This document shows positions 51,605 through 59,713 of a stretch of 64,000 bases of DNA, one piece after another. How positions within the stretch are numbered: position 1 is the stretch's first letter; the number at the start of each line of letters is the position of its first letter. A model generated the notes under the pieces. The model was not told the DNA's origin, searched no databases, and saw only the letters and a program-made list of their open reading frames with translations. Source of the stretch: Inquilinus limosus DSM 16000 (GTDB lineage: Bacteria; Pseudomonadota; Alphaproteobacteria; DSM-16000; Inquilinaceae); NCBI RefSeq assembly GCF_000423185.1, contig NZ_AUHM01000020.1, positions 81,215 to 145,214 on the forward strand. The letters are read 5' to 3'. The position numbers and the translations under genes were made by a program.

Positions 51605-52780
51605 ATGAAGGACTACATTTCGGTCGCGGCCTGCCTGCCGGCGGATGCCGATCGCGCCACCCTGGTCGGCCGCGTCTGGCTGCCGCAGGTCGAAGGGCCG
51701 GCGGTGGTGGCGCTGCGCGGCGGCCAGGTGATCGACATCACCCGGGCCGCGCCGACCGTCGCCGACCTGATCTCGGCCGCCGACCCGGCTGCGCTCGCCA
51801 AGGCCGACGGCCCGGCGATCTGCAGCGTCGCCGACCTCTTGGCCAATGCCGACGAGACCTCGCGCGACGCCTCCAAGCCCTGGCCGCTGGCGCCGGTCGA
51901 CCTGCAGGCGGTCAAGGCGGCGGGCGTCACCTTCGTCGCCTCGATGCTGGAGCGGGTGATCGAGGAGCAGGCGCGCGGCGACGCCACCAAGGCCGACGCC
52001 ATCCGCCAGCGCATCGTCTCGATCATCGGTGACGACCTGGCGGCCGTCCGCCCCGGCTCGGCCGAGGCGCAGCGGATCAAGGAGGTGCTGCTGGCCCAGG
52101 GCGCCTGGTCGCAATATCTCGAGGTCGGCATCGGCCCGGACGCGGAGATCTTCACCAAGAGCCAGCCGATGTCCTCGGTCGGCCTCGGCGCCGAGATCGG
52201 GATCCACCCGATCTCGACCTGGAACAACCCGGAGCCCGAGGTGGTGCTGGTGGTGGCGCCGACCGGCAAGGTCGTCGGCGCGACGCTCGGCAACGACGTC
52301 AACCTGCGCGACCTCGAGGGCCGCAGCGCCCTCTTGCTCGGCAAGGCCAAGGACAACAACGCCTCCTGCGCCATCGGCCCCTTCATCCGGCTGTTCGATG
52401 GCGGCTTCGGCATCGACGACATCCGCAAGGCGGACCTGTCGATGGCGGTGCACGGACCTGAGGGCTACACGCTCCAGGGCCACAGCTCGATCTCCAAGAT
52501 CAGCCGCGACCCGCTCGACCTCGCCGGCCAGATGCTGGGCCCGAACCACCAGTACCCGGACGGGGCGGTGCTGTTCCTCGGCACCATGTTCGCGCCGACC
52601 GACGACCGCGACGCGCCGGGCATGGGCTTCACCCACAAGATCGGCGACATCGTCACCATCTCGACCCCGAGCCTGGGGACGCTGGTCAACCGGGTGAACC
52701 ACAGCGACAAGATCACCCCCTGGACCTTCGGCGCCCGGGCGCTGATGGCCAGCCTGGCGAAGCGCGGGCTGCTCCGCTAG
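51605..52780 (+). CDS. Fumarylacetoacetate hydrolase-family protein, 2-keto-3-deoxy-acid dehydratase type
   Basis: A 391-residue FAH-family enzyme of the long branch that acts on 2-keto-3-deoxy sugar acids (AraD/KdaD type). The C-terminal domain has VGIGPDAEIFTKSQPMSSVG, NNPEPEVVLVVAP (metal-binding Glu residues), GNDVNLRDLEGRSALLLGKAKDNNASCAIGPF and GDIVTISTPSLGTLVN. RBS GGGAAGGGAC precedes the start. It should convert the dehydratase product toward 2-oxoglutarate semialdehyde or a related acid. Its TAG shares the sequence CTAG with the stop of the convergent hydratase gene. Confidence 0.88.
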   Translation: MKDYISVAACLPADADRATLVGRVWLPQVEGPAVVALRGGQVIDITRAAPTVADLISAADPAALAKADGPAICSVADLLANADETSRDASKPWPLAPVDLQAVKAAGVTFVASMLERVIEEQARGDATKADAIRQRIVSIIGDDLAAVRPGSAEAQRIKEVLLAQGAWSQYLEVGIGPDAEIFTKSQPMSSVGLGAEIGIHPISTWNNPEPEVVLVVAPTGKVVGATLGNDVNLRDLEGRSALLLGKAKDNNASCAIGPFIRLFDGGFGIDDIRKADLSMAVHGPEGYTLQGHSSISKISRDPLDLAGQMLGPNHQYPDGAVLFLGTMFAPTDDRDAPGMGFTHKIGDIVTISTPSLGTLVNRVNHSDKITPWTFGARALMASLAKRGLLR

Positions 52781-53544
52781 TCGAGCCGGCTGAAATCCGG
52801 CTTCCGCTTCTCCAGGAAGGCGGTGAAGGCCTCGCGGGCCTCGGCCGATTTGAGCTGGGCGCCGAAGGCCTCGACCTCGCGGGTCATGGCCTCGCGCACC
52901 GCCGCCTGCAGCGGTGCGCGCAGCAGCGCCTTGGTCTGCCGGACCGCGGCCGGGGGCAGGGCGGCGAGGCGTGCTGCCGCGCCGTCGAGCTCGGCGTCCA
53001 GCGCCTCGTCGGGCAGGAGCTTGGTGATCAGGCCGGCCGCGAGCGCGGCCTCGGCGTCGAAGCCTTCGCCGGTCAGCAGCCACCAGGAGGCGCGCAGCCT
53101 TCCGGCCGCGGCGGGCAGCAGCAGCGAGGACGCGGCCTCCGGCACCAGGCCGAGCTGGACGAAGGGCAGCTGGAACCGGGTCGACGCCGCGGCCAGCACC
53201 ACGTCGCAATGCAGCAGCAGGGTGGTGCCGATGCCGATGGCGGCGCCGCGCACCCCGGCCACCACCGGCTTCGGAAAGCCGGACAGGGCGTCGAGGAAAT
53301 CGACAATCGGCTTCAGCCCGGACTCGCCGCCGGCCGCCAGGAAATCGGCGATGTCGTTTCCGGCCGAGAAGTCCTCGCCGCCCCGAATGACCACCACACG
53401 CACCGCCGGATCCTCGGCCGCACGGTTCAGCGCGGCGGTCATCGCCTCGTACATGGCGAGGCTGACGGCGTTCTTCTTCTCCGGCCGGTTCAGCCGGATC
53501 GCCAGGACCGGCCCCTTGGTTTCGGTCAGGACGGGATCGGTCAT
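52777..53544 (-). CDS. Enoyl-CoA hydratase/isomerase family protein
   Basis: A 255-residue crotonase-fold protein. The oxyanion-hole segments GGEDFSAGNDIADF and VVAGVRGAAIGIGTTLLLHCD are clear, as is QLPFVQLGLVPEAASSLLLP with Glu near the second catalytic position. It hydrates or isomerises an enoyl-CoA; the chain specificity is unknown. GGAGGAG precedes the ATG at 53544, which overlaps the upstream flavoprotein stop as ATGA, so the two are coupled. Confidence 0.88.
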   Translation of the reverse strand: MTDPVLTETKGPVLAIRLNRPEKKNAVSLAMYEAMTAALNRAAEDPAVRVVVIRGGEDFSAGNDIADFLAAGGESGLKPIVDFLDALSGFPKPVVAGVRGAAIGIGTTLLLHCDVVLAAASTRFQLPFVQLGLVPEAASSLLLPAAAGRLRASWWLLTGEGFDAEAALAAGLITKLLPDEALDAELDGAAARLAALPPAAVRQTKALLRAPLQAAVREAMTREVEAFGAQLKSAEAREAFTAFLEKRKPDFSRLD

Positions 53545-54803
53545 GAGCTGTCTCCTCCGCTCTCCGGAGCGCCACGGTAGAGAGGCCGCCGCGGTGATGT
53601 CGAGATCTGGCCGAGCGCCCCGCGGGCGGCCGCGACGCCAGTGGCGAAGCAGCCCTGCAGCAGATAGCCGCCGGTCGGCGCCTCCCAGTCCAGCATCTCG
53701 CCGCAGGCGAAGACGCCGGGCAGGGCCTTCAGCTCCAGCCGCGGGGTGAGGGCGTCGAGGCGGATGCCGCCCGCCGTCGAGATGGCGCGGTCGAGCGGCC
53801 GGATCCCGGTGACCCGCAGCGGGATCGCCTTGATCGCGGCGGCCAGGGCCTCCGGCGTCGCCAGCGCCTCGGCCGCGAAACCCTCGCGCAGCAGGGAATA
53901 GGCGGGGCCGGTCAGCGACAGGGCACGGCGCAGCCGGTTCGGGGCGCTGTCGCTGCTGCCGGCGCGGGCCAGCCGGTCGGCGATCTCCGCCGCCGTCATG
54001 TCCGGCCGCAGGTCGAGCGTCAGCACCGCGCCGCCCTCCCGCGCGAGCGCCTCGCGCAGCCCGGCCCCGAGCGCATAGACGGCGCCGCCTTCCAGGCCGG
54101 TGGCGGCGATCATGGCCTCGCCGCGCACGCTGCGGCCGGCGAAGGTCAGGGCGATGCGCTTCAGGGGACTGCCGGCAAAGCGGTCGCGCAGATGCGGCGA
54201 CCAGGCGATCTCGACGCCGGCATTGGCCGGCTGCAGCGGCGCGATGGCGATGCCGCGCCCCGCCAGGATCGGCACCCAGCCGCCGTCGCCGCCCAGTCGC
54301 GGCCAACTGGCGCCGCCGAGCGCCAGGATGGTGGCATCGGCCTTCGCCTCGAACTCCCCCTCCGGTCCGCGCAGGATCGGCCGGTTGTCGCCGGTCAGGC
54401 CGATCCAGTCGTGCCGGTTGTGGACGACGACGCCGAGCTGCCCCAGCCGGGCCAGCCAGGCGCGGAGCAGGGGAGAGGCCTTCAGGCTCTCCGGGAACAC
54501 CCGGCCGCTGGAGCCGACGAAGGTCGGGATGCCGAGATCCGCGCACCAGGCCCTCAGGTCGTCCGGGGTGAAGGCGCGCACCAGCGGCTCCATCCAGCCC
54601 TGCGCCGCGCCGTAGCGTGTGACGAAGCGGTCCAGCGGCTCGGAATGGGTCAGGTTCAGCCCGCCGCGCCCGGCCATCAGGAACTTCCGCCCGACCGTCG
54701 GCATGCGGTCGTACACGGTCACCCGCCGTCCGGCCTCGGCCAGGCGCTGCGCGGCGATCAGCCCGGCGGGGCCGCCGCCGATGATGGCAATGGTCTCGGT
54801 CAT
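53541..54803 (-). CDS. NAD(P)/FAD-dependent oxidoreductase, HI0933 family
   Basis: A 420-residue flavoprotein. The N-terminal dinucleotide motif IIGGGPAGLIAAQRL and GRKFLMAGRGGLNLTHSEP are hallmarks of the HI0933/YhiN group. Near the end is a GGIRLDALTPRLELKALPGVFACGEMLDWEAPTGGYLLQGCFATG block with the second FAD contact. The biochemical substrate of this group is not established. The ATG at 54803 is chosen over 54818 because the beta-strand of the FAD motif follows directly. It is the first gene of a two-gene unit with the enoyl-CoA hydratase. Confidence 0.88.
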   Translation of the reverse strand: MTETIAIIGGGPAGLIAAQRLAEAGRRVTVYDRMPTVGRKFLMAGRGGLNLTHSEPLDRFVTRYGAAQGWMEPLVRAFTPDDLRAWCADLGIPTFVGSSGRVFPESLKASPLLRAWLARLGQLGVVVHNRHDWIGLTGDNRPILRGPEGEFEAKADATILALGGASWPRLGGDGGWVPILAGRGIAIAPLQPANAGVEIAWSPHLRDRFAGSPLKRIALTFAGRSVRGEAMIAATGLEGGAVYALGAGLREALAREGGAVLTLDLRPDMTAAEIADRLARAGSSDSAPNRLRRALSLTGPAYSLLREGFAAEALATPEALAAAIKAIPLRVTGIRPLDRAISTAGGIRLDALTPRLELKALPGVFACGEMLDWEAPTGGYLLQGCFATGVAAARGALGQISTSPRRPLYRGAPESGGDSS

Positions 54804-54819
54804 GGCGGTGCGGACCATA

Positions 54820-55087
54820 GCCCGTATTTCTCACCCTCGTTGTGCCCTGCGCCGTCGTCCCATGCCGGCAGGGCAGGAGAGCGGCGTAGCGCGATGCGGG
54901 GACATCGGGCAAGCCGCTCGACGCACCCTGCCGGCATGGGACGACGGCCCGGAGGGTCGCCTTGCGGCGGCCGCCTGCGGGCGCGGGCCGCTCGACCGTA
55001 TGGCCCGATACGCTCTTCGCGGCCCGCGCCCTCATTCGACTCACCGCAAGGCGACGCAGGGCGCAAGGAGGGTGAGAAATGCGGGCT
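54820..55087. repeat. Multi-arm palindromic element (268 bp) in a divergent promoter region
   Basis: Outer arms of about 32 bp (54820-54851 and 55055-55087, three mismatches, containing TTTCTCACCCTC / GAGGGTGAGAAA) enclose two inner hairpins. The first is a perfect 22-bp stem (54852-54873 with 54926-54947). The second is built from 54956-54967 with 55044-55055 and 54979-54991 with 55019-55031. Folded, it makes a three-way junction. It occupies most of the 410-bp gap between the flavoprotein and the epimerase fusion gene and encodes no supported protein. Confidence 0.85.
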
Positions 55088-55213
55088 AGCAGCCTGCACC
55101 GGATTGGCGAGTCCGTTCCGCGCCGGGCGGCCATGCCGGGAACCGCCGGCGGCCGGGCGCGATTGGGATTCAAAGCGGCACCGGCACATCCGTGAAGCAG
55201 CGACGGAGGCATC

Positions 55214-57790
55214 GTGGCGACGCCAACCGCCCCCCAGCGTCCCCCGACCGATCCGCGTCCCGGCGCGAAGGAGACCGTCATCGTCACCGGCAGCAGCGGC
55301 TTCCTCGGCCGGGCGATCATCCGCCGGCTGGCGGAGCGCTACGACGTGGTCGGGCTGGACTTCGCCCTGCCGCCGACGCCCGCGCCGTTCGGCGAGGCGA
55401 TCCGCGTCGACCTGACCTCGGATGCCAGCGTGGCGGCCGCCCTGCAGCGGATCCGCGCCGGCCACGGCGACCGGATCGCGTCGGTGATCCATCTCGCCGG
55501 CTATTACGACCTCTCCGGCGAGCCGAGCCCGAAATACGAGGCGGTGACAATCCGCGGCACCGAGCGCCTGCTGCGCGGGCTGCGGGAGTTCGAGACGGAG
55601 CAGTTCATCTTCGCCAGCACCATGCTGGTCCACGCGCCCTGCGCGGTCGGCGAGCGGATCGACGAGGAGGCGCCGATCCGGCCGAAGACACCCTATCCGC
55701 AGTCGAAGGTCGATACCGAGGCGCTGATCCGGCAGCAGCGCGGCGACATCCCGGCGGCGATCCTGCGGCTCGCCGGCGTCTATGACGAGCAGTGCCACGC
55801 CGCCTTCCTGGCCCAGCAGATCGCCAACATCTTCGAGCGCCACCCGGTCAGCGGCCTCTATCCCGGCGATCCCGACAAGGGGCAGCCCTACCTGCATCTC
55901 GAGGATCTGGTCGACGCGATCGACCGCCTGGTCGAGCGCCGCCGCGACCTGCCGCCGGAAACGACCCTGCTGCTCGGCGAGGAGGAGACGCTGAGCTATG
56001 GCGAGCTGCAGCGCCGCATCGGCACGGAGCTGCACGGCGAGGCCTGGGAGACGCGCGAGATCCCGAAGACCCTGGCCAAGACCGGGCAATGGCTGCAGGA
56101 GGATGTGCTGGGGCACGACCCCTTCATCCAGCCCTGGATGATCGACCAGGCCAGCGACCATTACGCGCTCGACATCTCGCGCGCCCGGGCGCTTCTGGGC
56201 TGGCAGCCGCGCCATTCTCTGTCCGGAACCCTGCCGGAGATGCTCAAGGCGCTGAAGGCCGATCCGCCCGGCTGGTACCGCGCCAACAAGCTGAACGCGG
56301 CCAAGGTCGCGGCCTCCGAGCCGGTGCTCGACAAGATCGAGCAGGAGGCACCCGAGCCCGCCGTCCGGAACCACGAAACGGTCGAGGCCGACCTGGCCGA
56401 GCATCATCTGCGGACGCTGTGGGCGCATCTCGTCGTCATGGCGCTCGGCCTCTGGCTCCTCATCGGCCCCTTCACCCATGGCGTGTTCGAGCCGGGGATG
56501 GTGCCGACCCCGCCCGCCGCAGGCCATCCGCTGCCGCCGCCGGAGATCCGCGACGCCTGGCTGGCCGCCAGCGACATGATCTCGGGCGCCGCGATCATCC
56601 TGCTGTCGATCCTGGCGATGGCGCGGCCGCGGTCCTGGGTGCAATGGGTGACCGCCTCGATCGGCATCTGGCTGGCGCTGGCGCCGCTCGTCTTCTGGAC
56701 CGCCAGCCCCGCGGCCTATGCGCTGGACACGCTGATCGGCGCCTTCGTCGTCGCCTTCTCGGTCATGGTGCCGGCGCCGCCGGGGATCAGCCGGGCCGCG
56801 CTGGCCTCGCCCTCGGACATGCCGCTCGGCTGGTCCTATTCGCCCTCGACCCACACCCAGCGCGTCCCGATCCTGGGCATGGCGCTGATCGGCCTCCTGG
56901 TGTCGCGCTACCTGGCCGCCTATCAGCTCGGCCACATCGACTCGGTCTGGGACCCGGTGTTCAGCGGCGGCGCGACGGGGGCCGAAAACGGCACCGCGGC
57001 CGTGATCACCTCGGATGTCTCCAAGGCCTTCCCGATCGCCGATGCCGGCTTCGGCGCCTTCGCCTATCTGCTCGACATCCTGACCGGCGCGATCGGCGAC
57101 CGGCGGCGCTGGCGGACCATGCCCTGGATCGTGCTGATCTTCGGCCTCTTGATCGTGCCCTTGGGCATGGTCAGCGTCGGCTTCATCATCATCCAGCCGA
57201 CGGTGATCGGCGCACTGTGCCTGCTGTGCATCGCCCAGACGGTGCTGACCGTGCTGATGATGCCCTATTCGGTCGACGAGGTCTGGGCTTCCGCCCAGTT
57301 CCTGCTGCAGAGCCGCCGCGCCGGCCGGCCGTTCTGGCGCACGCTGTTCCTAGGCGGTCCGCCGCTGAAGGAGGAGCGGGATCCGTCACCGGATCTCGAC
57401 GCGCCCTTCGCCAGGATCGCGCACAACTTCATCAGCGGCGGCGTGTCCTATCCCTGGACGCTGGTCGCGAGCGTCGCCATCGGCATCTGGCTGATGGCGA
57501 CCGGGGCGCTGTTCGGCGCCCAGCCGCCGCTGGCCCACAGCGACCACGTGACGGGGTGCCTCGTCATCACCATCGCGGTGATCGCGATGGCGGAGGTGGC
57601 GCGGCCGCTGCGGTTCCTGAACGTGGCGCTGGGCCTCTGGGTCGCGCTGTCGCCCTTCGTCCTGGACGGCGCCGGGACCGCGGCCATGGTCGCCGACATC
57701 GTCGCCGGCCTCGGCCTGGCGCTGCTCAGCCTGCCGCGCGGCAAGCTGAGCGGAGACCACTATGGCGGCTGGGACCGCTATGTCGTTTGA
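55214..57790 (+). CDS. NAD-dependent epimerase fused to SPW-repeat and VKOR-like membrane domains
   Basis: An 858-residue three-part protein. Residues 1 to about 330 form an extended SDR epimerase with TGSSGFLG (25-32) and the catalytic YxxxK (Tyr161, Lys165). Residues about 395-520 and 735-850 carry SPW-repeat style membrane helices (LGLWLLIGPF, IGIWLALAPLVFW, LGLWVALSPFVL). Between them is a vitamin K epoxide reductase-like membrane domain with CxxC at 669-672 (GALCLLCIAQ) but without the paired loop cysteines of classic VKOR. It starts with GTG after GGAGG. The function is unknown; a link between redox and sugar/lipid chemistry at the membrane can only be guessed. Confidence 0.85.
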   Translation: MATPTAPQRPPTDPRPGAKETVIVTGSSGFLGRAIIRRLAERYDVVGLDFALPPTPAPFGEAIRVDLTSDASVAAALQRIRAGHGDRIASVIHLAGYYDLSGEPSPKYEAVTIRGTERLLRGLREFETEQFIFASTMLVHAPCAVGERIDEEAPIRPKTPYPQSKVDTEALIRQQRGDIPAAILRLAGVYDEQCHAAFLAQQIANIFERHPVSGLYPGDPDKGQPYLHLEDLVDAIDRLVERRRDLPPETTLLLGEEETLSYGELQRRIGTELHGEAWETREIPKTLAKTGQWLQEDVLGHDPFIQPWMIDQASDHYALDISRARALLGWQPRHSLSGTLPEMLKALKADPPGWYRANKLNAAKVAASEPVLDKIEQEAPEPAVRNHETVEADLAEHHLRTLWAHLVVMALGLWLLIGPFTHGVFEPGMVPTPPAAGHPLPPPEIRDAWLAASDMISGAAIILLSILAMARPRSWVQWVTASIGIWLALAPLVFWTASPAAYALDTLIGAFVVAFSVMVPAPPGISRAALASPSDMPLGWSYSPSTHTQRVPILGMALIGLLVSRYLAAYQLGHIDSVWDPVFSGGATGAENGTAAVITSDVSKAFPIADAGFGAFAYLLDILTGAIGDRRRWRTMPWIVLIFGLLIVPLGMVSVGFIIIQPTVIGALCLLCIAQTVLTVLMMPYSVDEVWASAQFLLQSRRAGRPFWRTLFLGGPPLKEERDPSPDLDAPFARIAHNFISGGVSYPWTLVASVAIGIWLMATGALFGAQPPLAHSDHVTGCLVITIAVIAMAEVARPLRFLNVALGLWVALSPFVLDGAGTAAMVADIVAGLGLALLSLPRGKLSGDHYGGWDRYVV

Positions 57791-57807
57791 GCCGTCGACC
57801 GGCCCCG

Positions 57808-58683
57808 TCACCCGGTGTCGGGTGCGGGCTTGGGGTCGTCGACATAGAGGCCGAGGCCGAGGGAGCGGCAGAGGCGGTCGGCGGTGGTGGCGGTGGTCTC
57901 GGTGTCGAGCCATTCGATCACGTCCGGCTCCTGCAGCCGGGCCGCCAGCCCGGCCCGCAGCCCCGGCACCCGGGTCGGATCCCGCACCTCGGCGAAGGCC
58001 CGCTCCATGGCGGCGGCCACCGCCTGCCGGCGCCGGGCCCGCTCGGCCGCGACCGCGGCCGGGCCGCCGGACGGCCGGGCCGGCCGCGGCGTCGCCGGCC
58101 AGCCGAGGGCGCCCCAGCGGGACCATTCCTCGGACAGGCCGAGGCCGCAGGCCAGCCCGGCCATCACCGCGCCGACCGGCCGGTCCTCGACCCGGGCCGC
58201 CTCGTCCTCGTAGAGGTGCTCGACCTGCTCCGCGAGCTCGTCGGACAGGGCCTCGGCGCGGTCGAGATCCTCGACCTCGTCCCAGATCATGCACTTCAGG
58301 ACGTGCTCGACCTCGTCGCGGTGGCGGTCGCGGCGGGCCGGGCGGCCGGCCTCGCGCTCGGCGGTGCGGGCGCGGTCCTCGGCGCAGAGGTCGCGGGCGG
58401 CGCGGGCGCGCTGGGCCAGGGTCTGGCGCACCAGATGGGCGTAGCGGGCGAACTCCAGGCCGGGATCCTGGCCGGCCGACGCCGGCGCTTCCGCCGGGGC
58501 CGGCGCTTCAGCAGCCGCCTGAGCCGCGGCCTGGGCGGCGAGGGCGCGGGCGCCGGCGCCTTCGGCCAGCTGCATGCCGATCTCGGCGAGACGCGAGAGC
58601 ATCTCGACCTGCTGCAGCGCGAGGCCGCGGCAGTACGCCTGGATGTCGAGATCGGGCGGCACGTCCTGCATGGAACATATCAT
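57808..58683 (-). CDS. Uncharacterised acidic protein
   Basis: A roughly 291-residue cytoplasmic protein without signal or membrane segments. It has an N-terminal helical stretch (about 5-45), an Ala/Pro-rich linker (about 46-68), a charged middle rich in Arg and Glu, and the block CMIWDEVEDLDRAEALSDELAEQVEHLYEDEAA that looks like a coiled helix. The C-terminal part has RLQEPDVIEWLDTETTATTADRLCRSLG. No catalytic motif was seen and no family is recognised. Its amino-acid use is far more natural than the Arg-rich frame on the opposite strand. Start may be 58683 or 58671. Confidence 0.7.
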   Translation of the reverse strand: MICSMQDVPPDLDIQAYCRGLALQQVEMLSRLAEIGMQLAEGAGARALAAQAAAQAAAEAPAPAEAPASAGQDPGLEFARYAHLVRQTLAQRARAARDLCAEDRARTAEREAGRPARRDRHRDEVEHVLKCMIWDEVEDLDRAEALSDELAEQVEHLYEDEAARVEDRPVGAVMAGLACGLGLSEEWSRWGALGWPATPRPARPSGGPAAVAAERARRRQAVAAAMERAFAEVRDPTRVPGLRAGLAARLQEPDVIEWLDTETTATTADRLCRSLGLGLYVDDPKPAPDTG

Positions 58684-58847
58684 GAACGAGAATGCCGAGT
58701 TAACGCAACTGCACATTGTGTTCACTCGCCCGGCCCGGGACCGGCGCGGGCGGCGGCAGGCTGGATCGCCACGGCGCCTACGCGCCTCATGATGACGGTA
58801 AGGGGCGGGGAGGCGGCTTCCCGATCGTCCTCGCCGGGCGCCCTCGC

Positions 58848-59537
58848 TCAATCGTCGTGGTGCGCCTCGAGCAGCTTGCGTTCGACCGAGCGCAGGTGCC
58901 GGCGCATGGCCCGCCCCGCCGCCTCCAGGTCGCGCTCGGCGATCGCGTCGACGATGGCGTCGTGCTCGGCGAAGCTGTGATGGTCGGGCGGCGGCCGGGG
59001 AATGTCGGCGCGCAGCCGGCCCCACACCACCGTCCGCCGCACCGTGTTCAGCAGGTCGAACAGCGCCACCAGAACCGTGTTCCGGGTCGCCTCGGCGATC
59101 AGGCGGTGCAACTGGTTGTCGAGCGTCTCGTATTGCCGCCAGCTCTCCGCGGTGCGGGTCTTGGCGATCACCACACGCATCTTGCGCAGATCCTCCGCCG
59201 AGGCGTGCAGCGCCGCCTCCTGCGCGATCTGCGGCTCGACCAGGAGGCGCGCCCGCATCACCGCGGCGGGGGAGGTGCGTGACGCGATCGCGGCGGCGTC
59301 GTCGACCTCCTCGATCGGCCGCGAGCCGAGGAAGGTGCCCTTGCCGACATGGCGCCAGATCTGGCCCTCGGCCTCCAGCGCGGCTAGGCCCTTGCGCAGC
59401 TCGCCACGGGAGATGCCGAGCGTCTCGCACAGCTCGCGCTCGGGCGGCAGCCTTCCGTCGGACGGCAGAGCCTGCTGGGCGAGATAGGCGCGGAGCTGGG
59501 TGAGGGCGCCCTGGCCCTGATCGTGATCGAGCGACAT
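58848..59537 (-). CDS. GntR family regulator, FadR/FCD subfamily
   Basis: A 229-residue regulator. The winged helix lies at about residues 10-75 (LPPERELCETLGISRGELRKGLAALEAEGQIWRHVGKGTFLG), followed by an FCD domain with ETLDNQLHRLIAEATRN and EHDAIVDAIAERDLEAAGRAMRRHL. It is divergent from the ABC/FAH operon at 59714. The ATG at 59537 is preferred; an ATG at 59555 would add six residues encoded by the operator itself. Two AACCAAT/ATTGGTT repeats in front make autoregulation and control of the operon likely. Confidence 0.9.
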   Translation of the reverse strand: MSLDHDQGQGALTQLRAYLAQQALPSDGRLPPERELCETLGISRGELRKGLAALEAEGQIWRHVGKGTFLGSRPIEEVDDAAAIASRTSPAAVMRARLLVEPQIAQEAALHASAEDLRKMRVVIAKTRTAESWRQYETLDNQLHRLIAEATRNTVLVALFDLLNTVRRTVVWGRLRADIPRPPPDHHSFAEHDAIVDAIAERDLEAAGRAMRRHLRSVERKLLEAHHDD

Positions 59538-59541
59538 GGTC

Positions 59542-59563
59542 AAACCAATTTCCATATTGGTTT
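59542..59563. promoter_or_regulatory. Inverted repeat AAACCAAT-6-ATTGGTTT next to the GntR start
   Basis: Perfect 8-bp arms with a 6-nt spacer lie directly before the GntR gene start. The same half-site recurs in the repeat at 59626, so this is probably the regulator's own operator and would block its transcription or translation start. Confidence 0.7.
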
Positions 59564-59625
59564 AGGCTTACCCAGTTTCGGCCGGTGCGGTCAAGCTGAG
59601 GATTGACCGGAAATCCGCGACCTGC

Positions 59626-59646
59626 TAACCAATGGTAAATTGGTTA
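59626..59646. promoter_or_regulatory. Inverted repeat TAACCAAT-5-ATTGGTTA before the transporter operon
   Basis: Perfect 8-bp arms with a 5-nt spacer lie 68 bp before the binding-protein start. They share the ACCAAT half-site with the repeat at 59542, and a lone half-site AATTGGTC follows near 59662. Together they outline operators for the neighbouring GntR protein. Confidence 0.7.
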
Positions 59647-59713
59647 AAGAATAATCCGGAAATTGGTCAAAGTGCGGGCGCGCAAGCCCGCCGGTTCGAG
59701 GGAGGAGAGAGCC

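Noticed and set aside
54820..55087. Multi-arm palindrome as a second riboswitch or tRNA-like gene
   Set aside because: None of the conserved riboswitch motifs is present and no cloverleaf with a TTCGA arm fits; classed as a repeat element.
55792..58980. 1062-residue open frame on the plus strand
   Set aside because: Shifted frame of the epimerase-VKOR fusion running on opposite the unknown protein; no recognisable domain.
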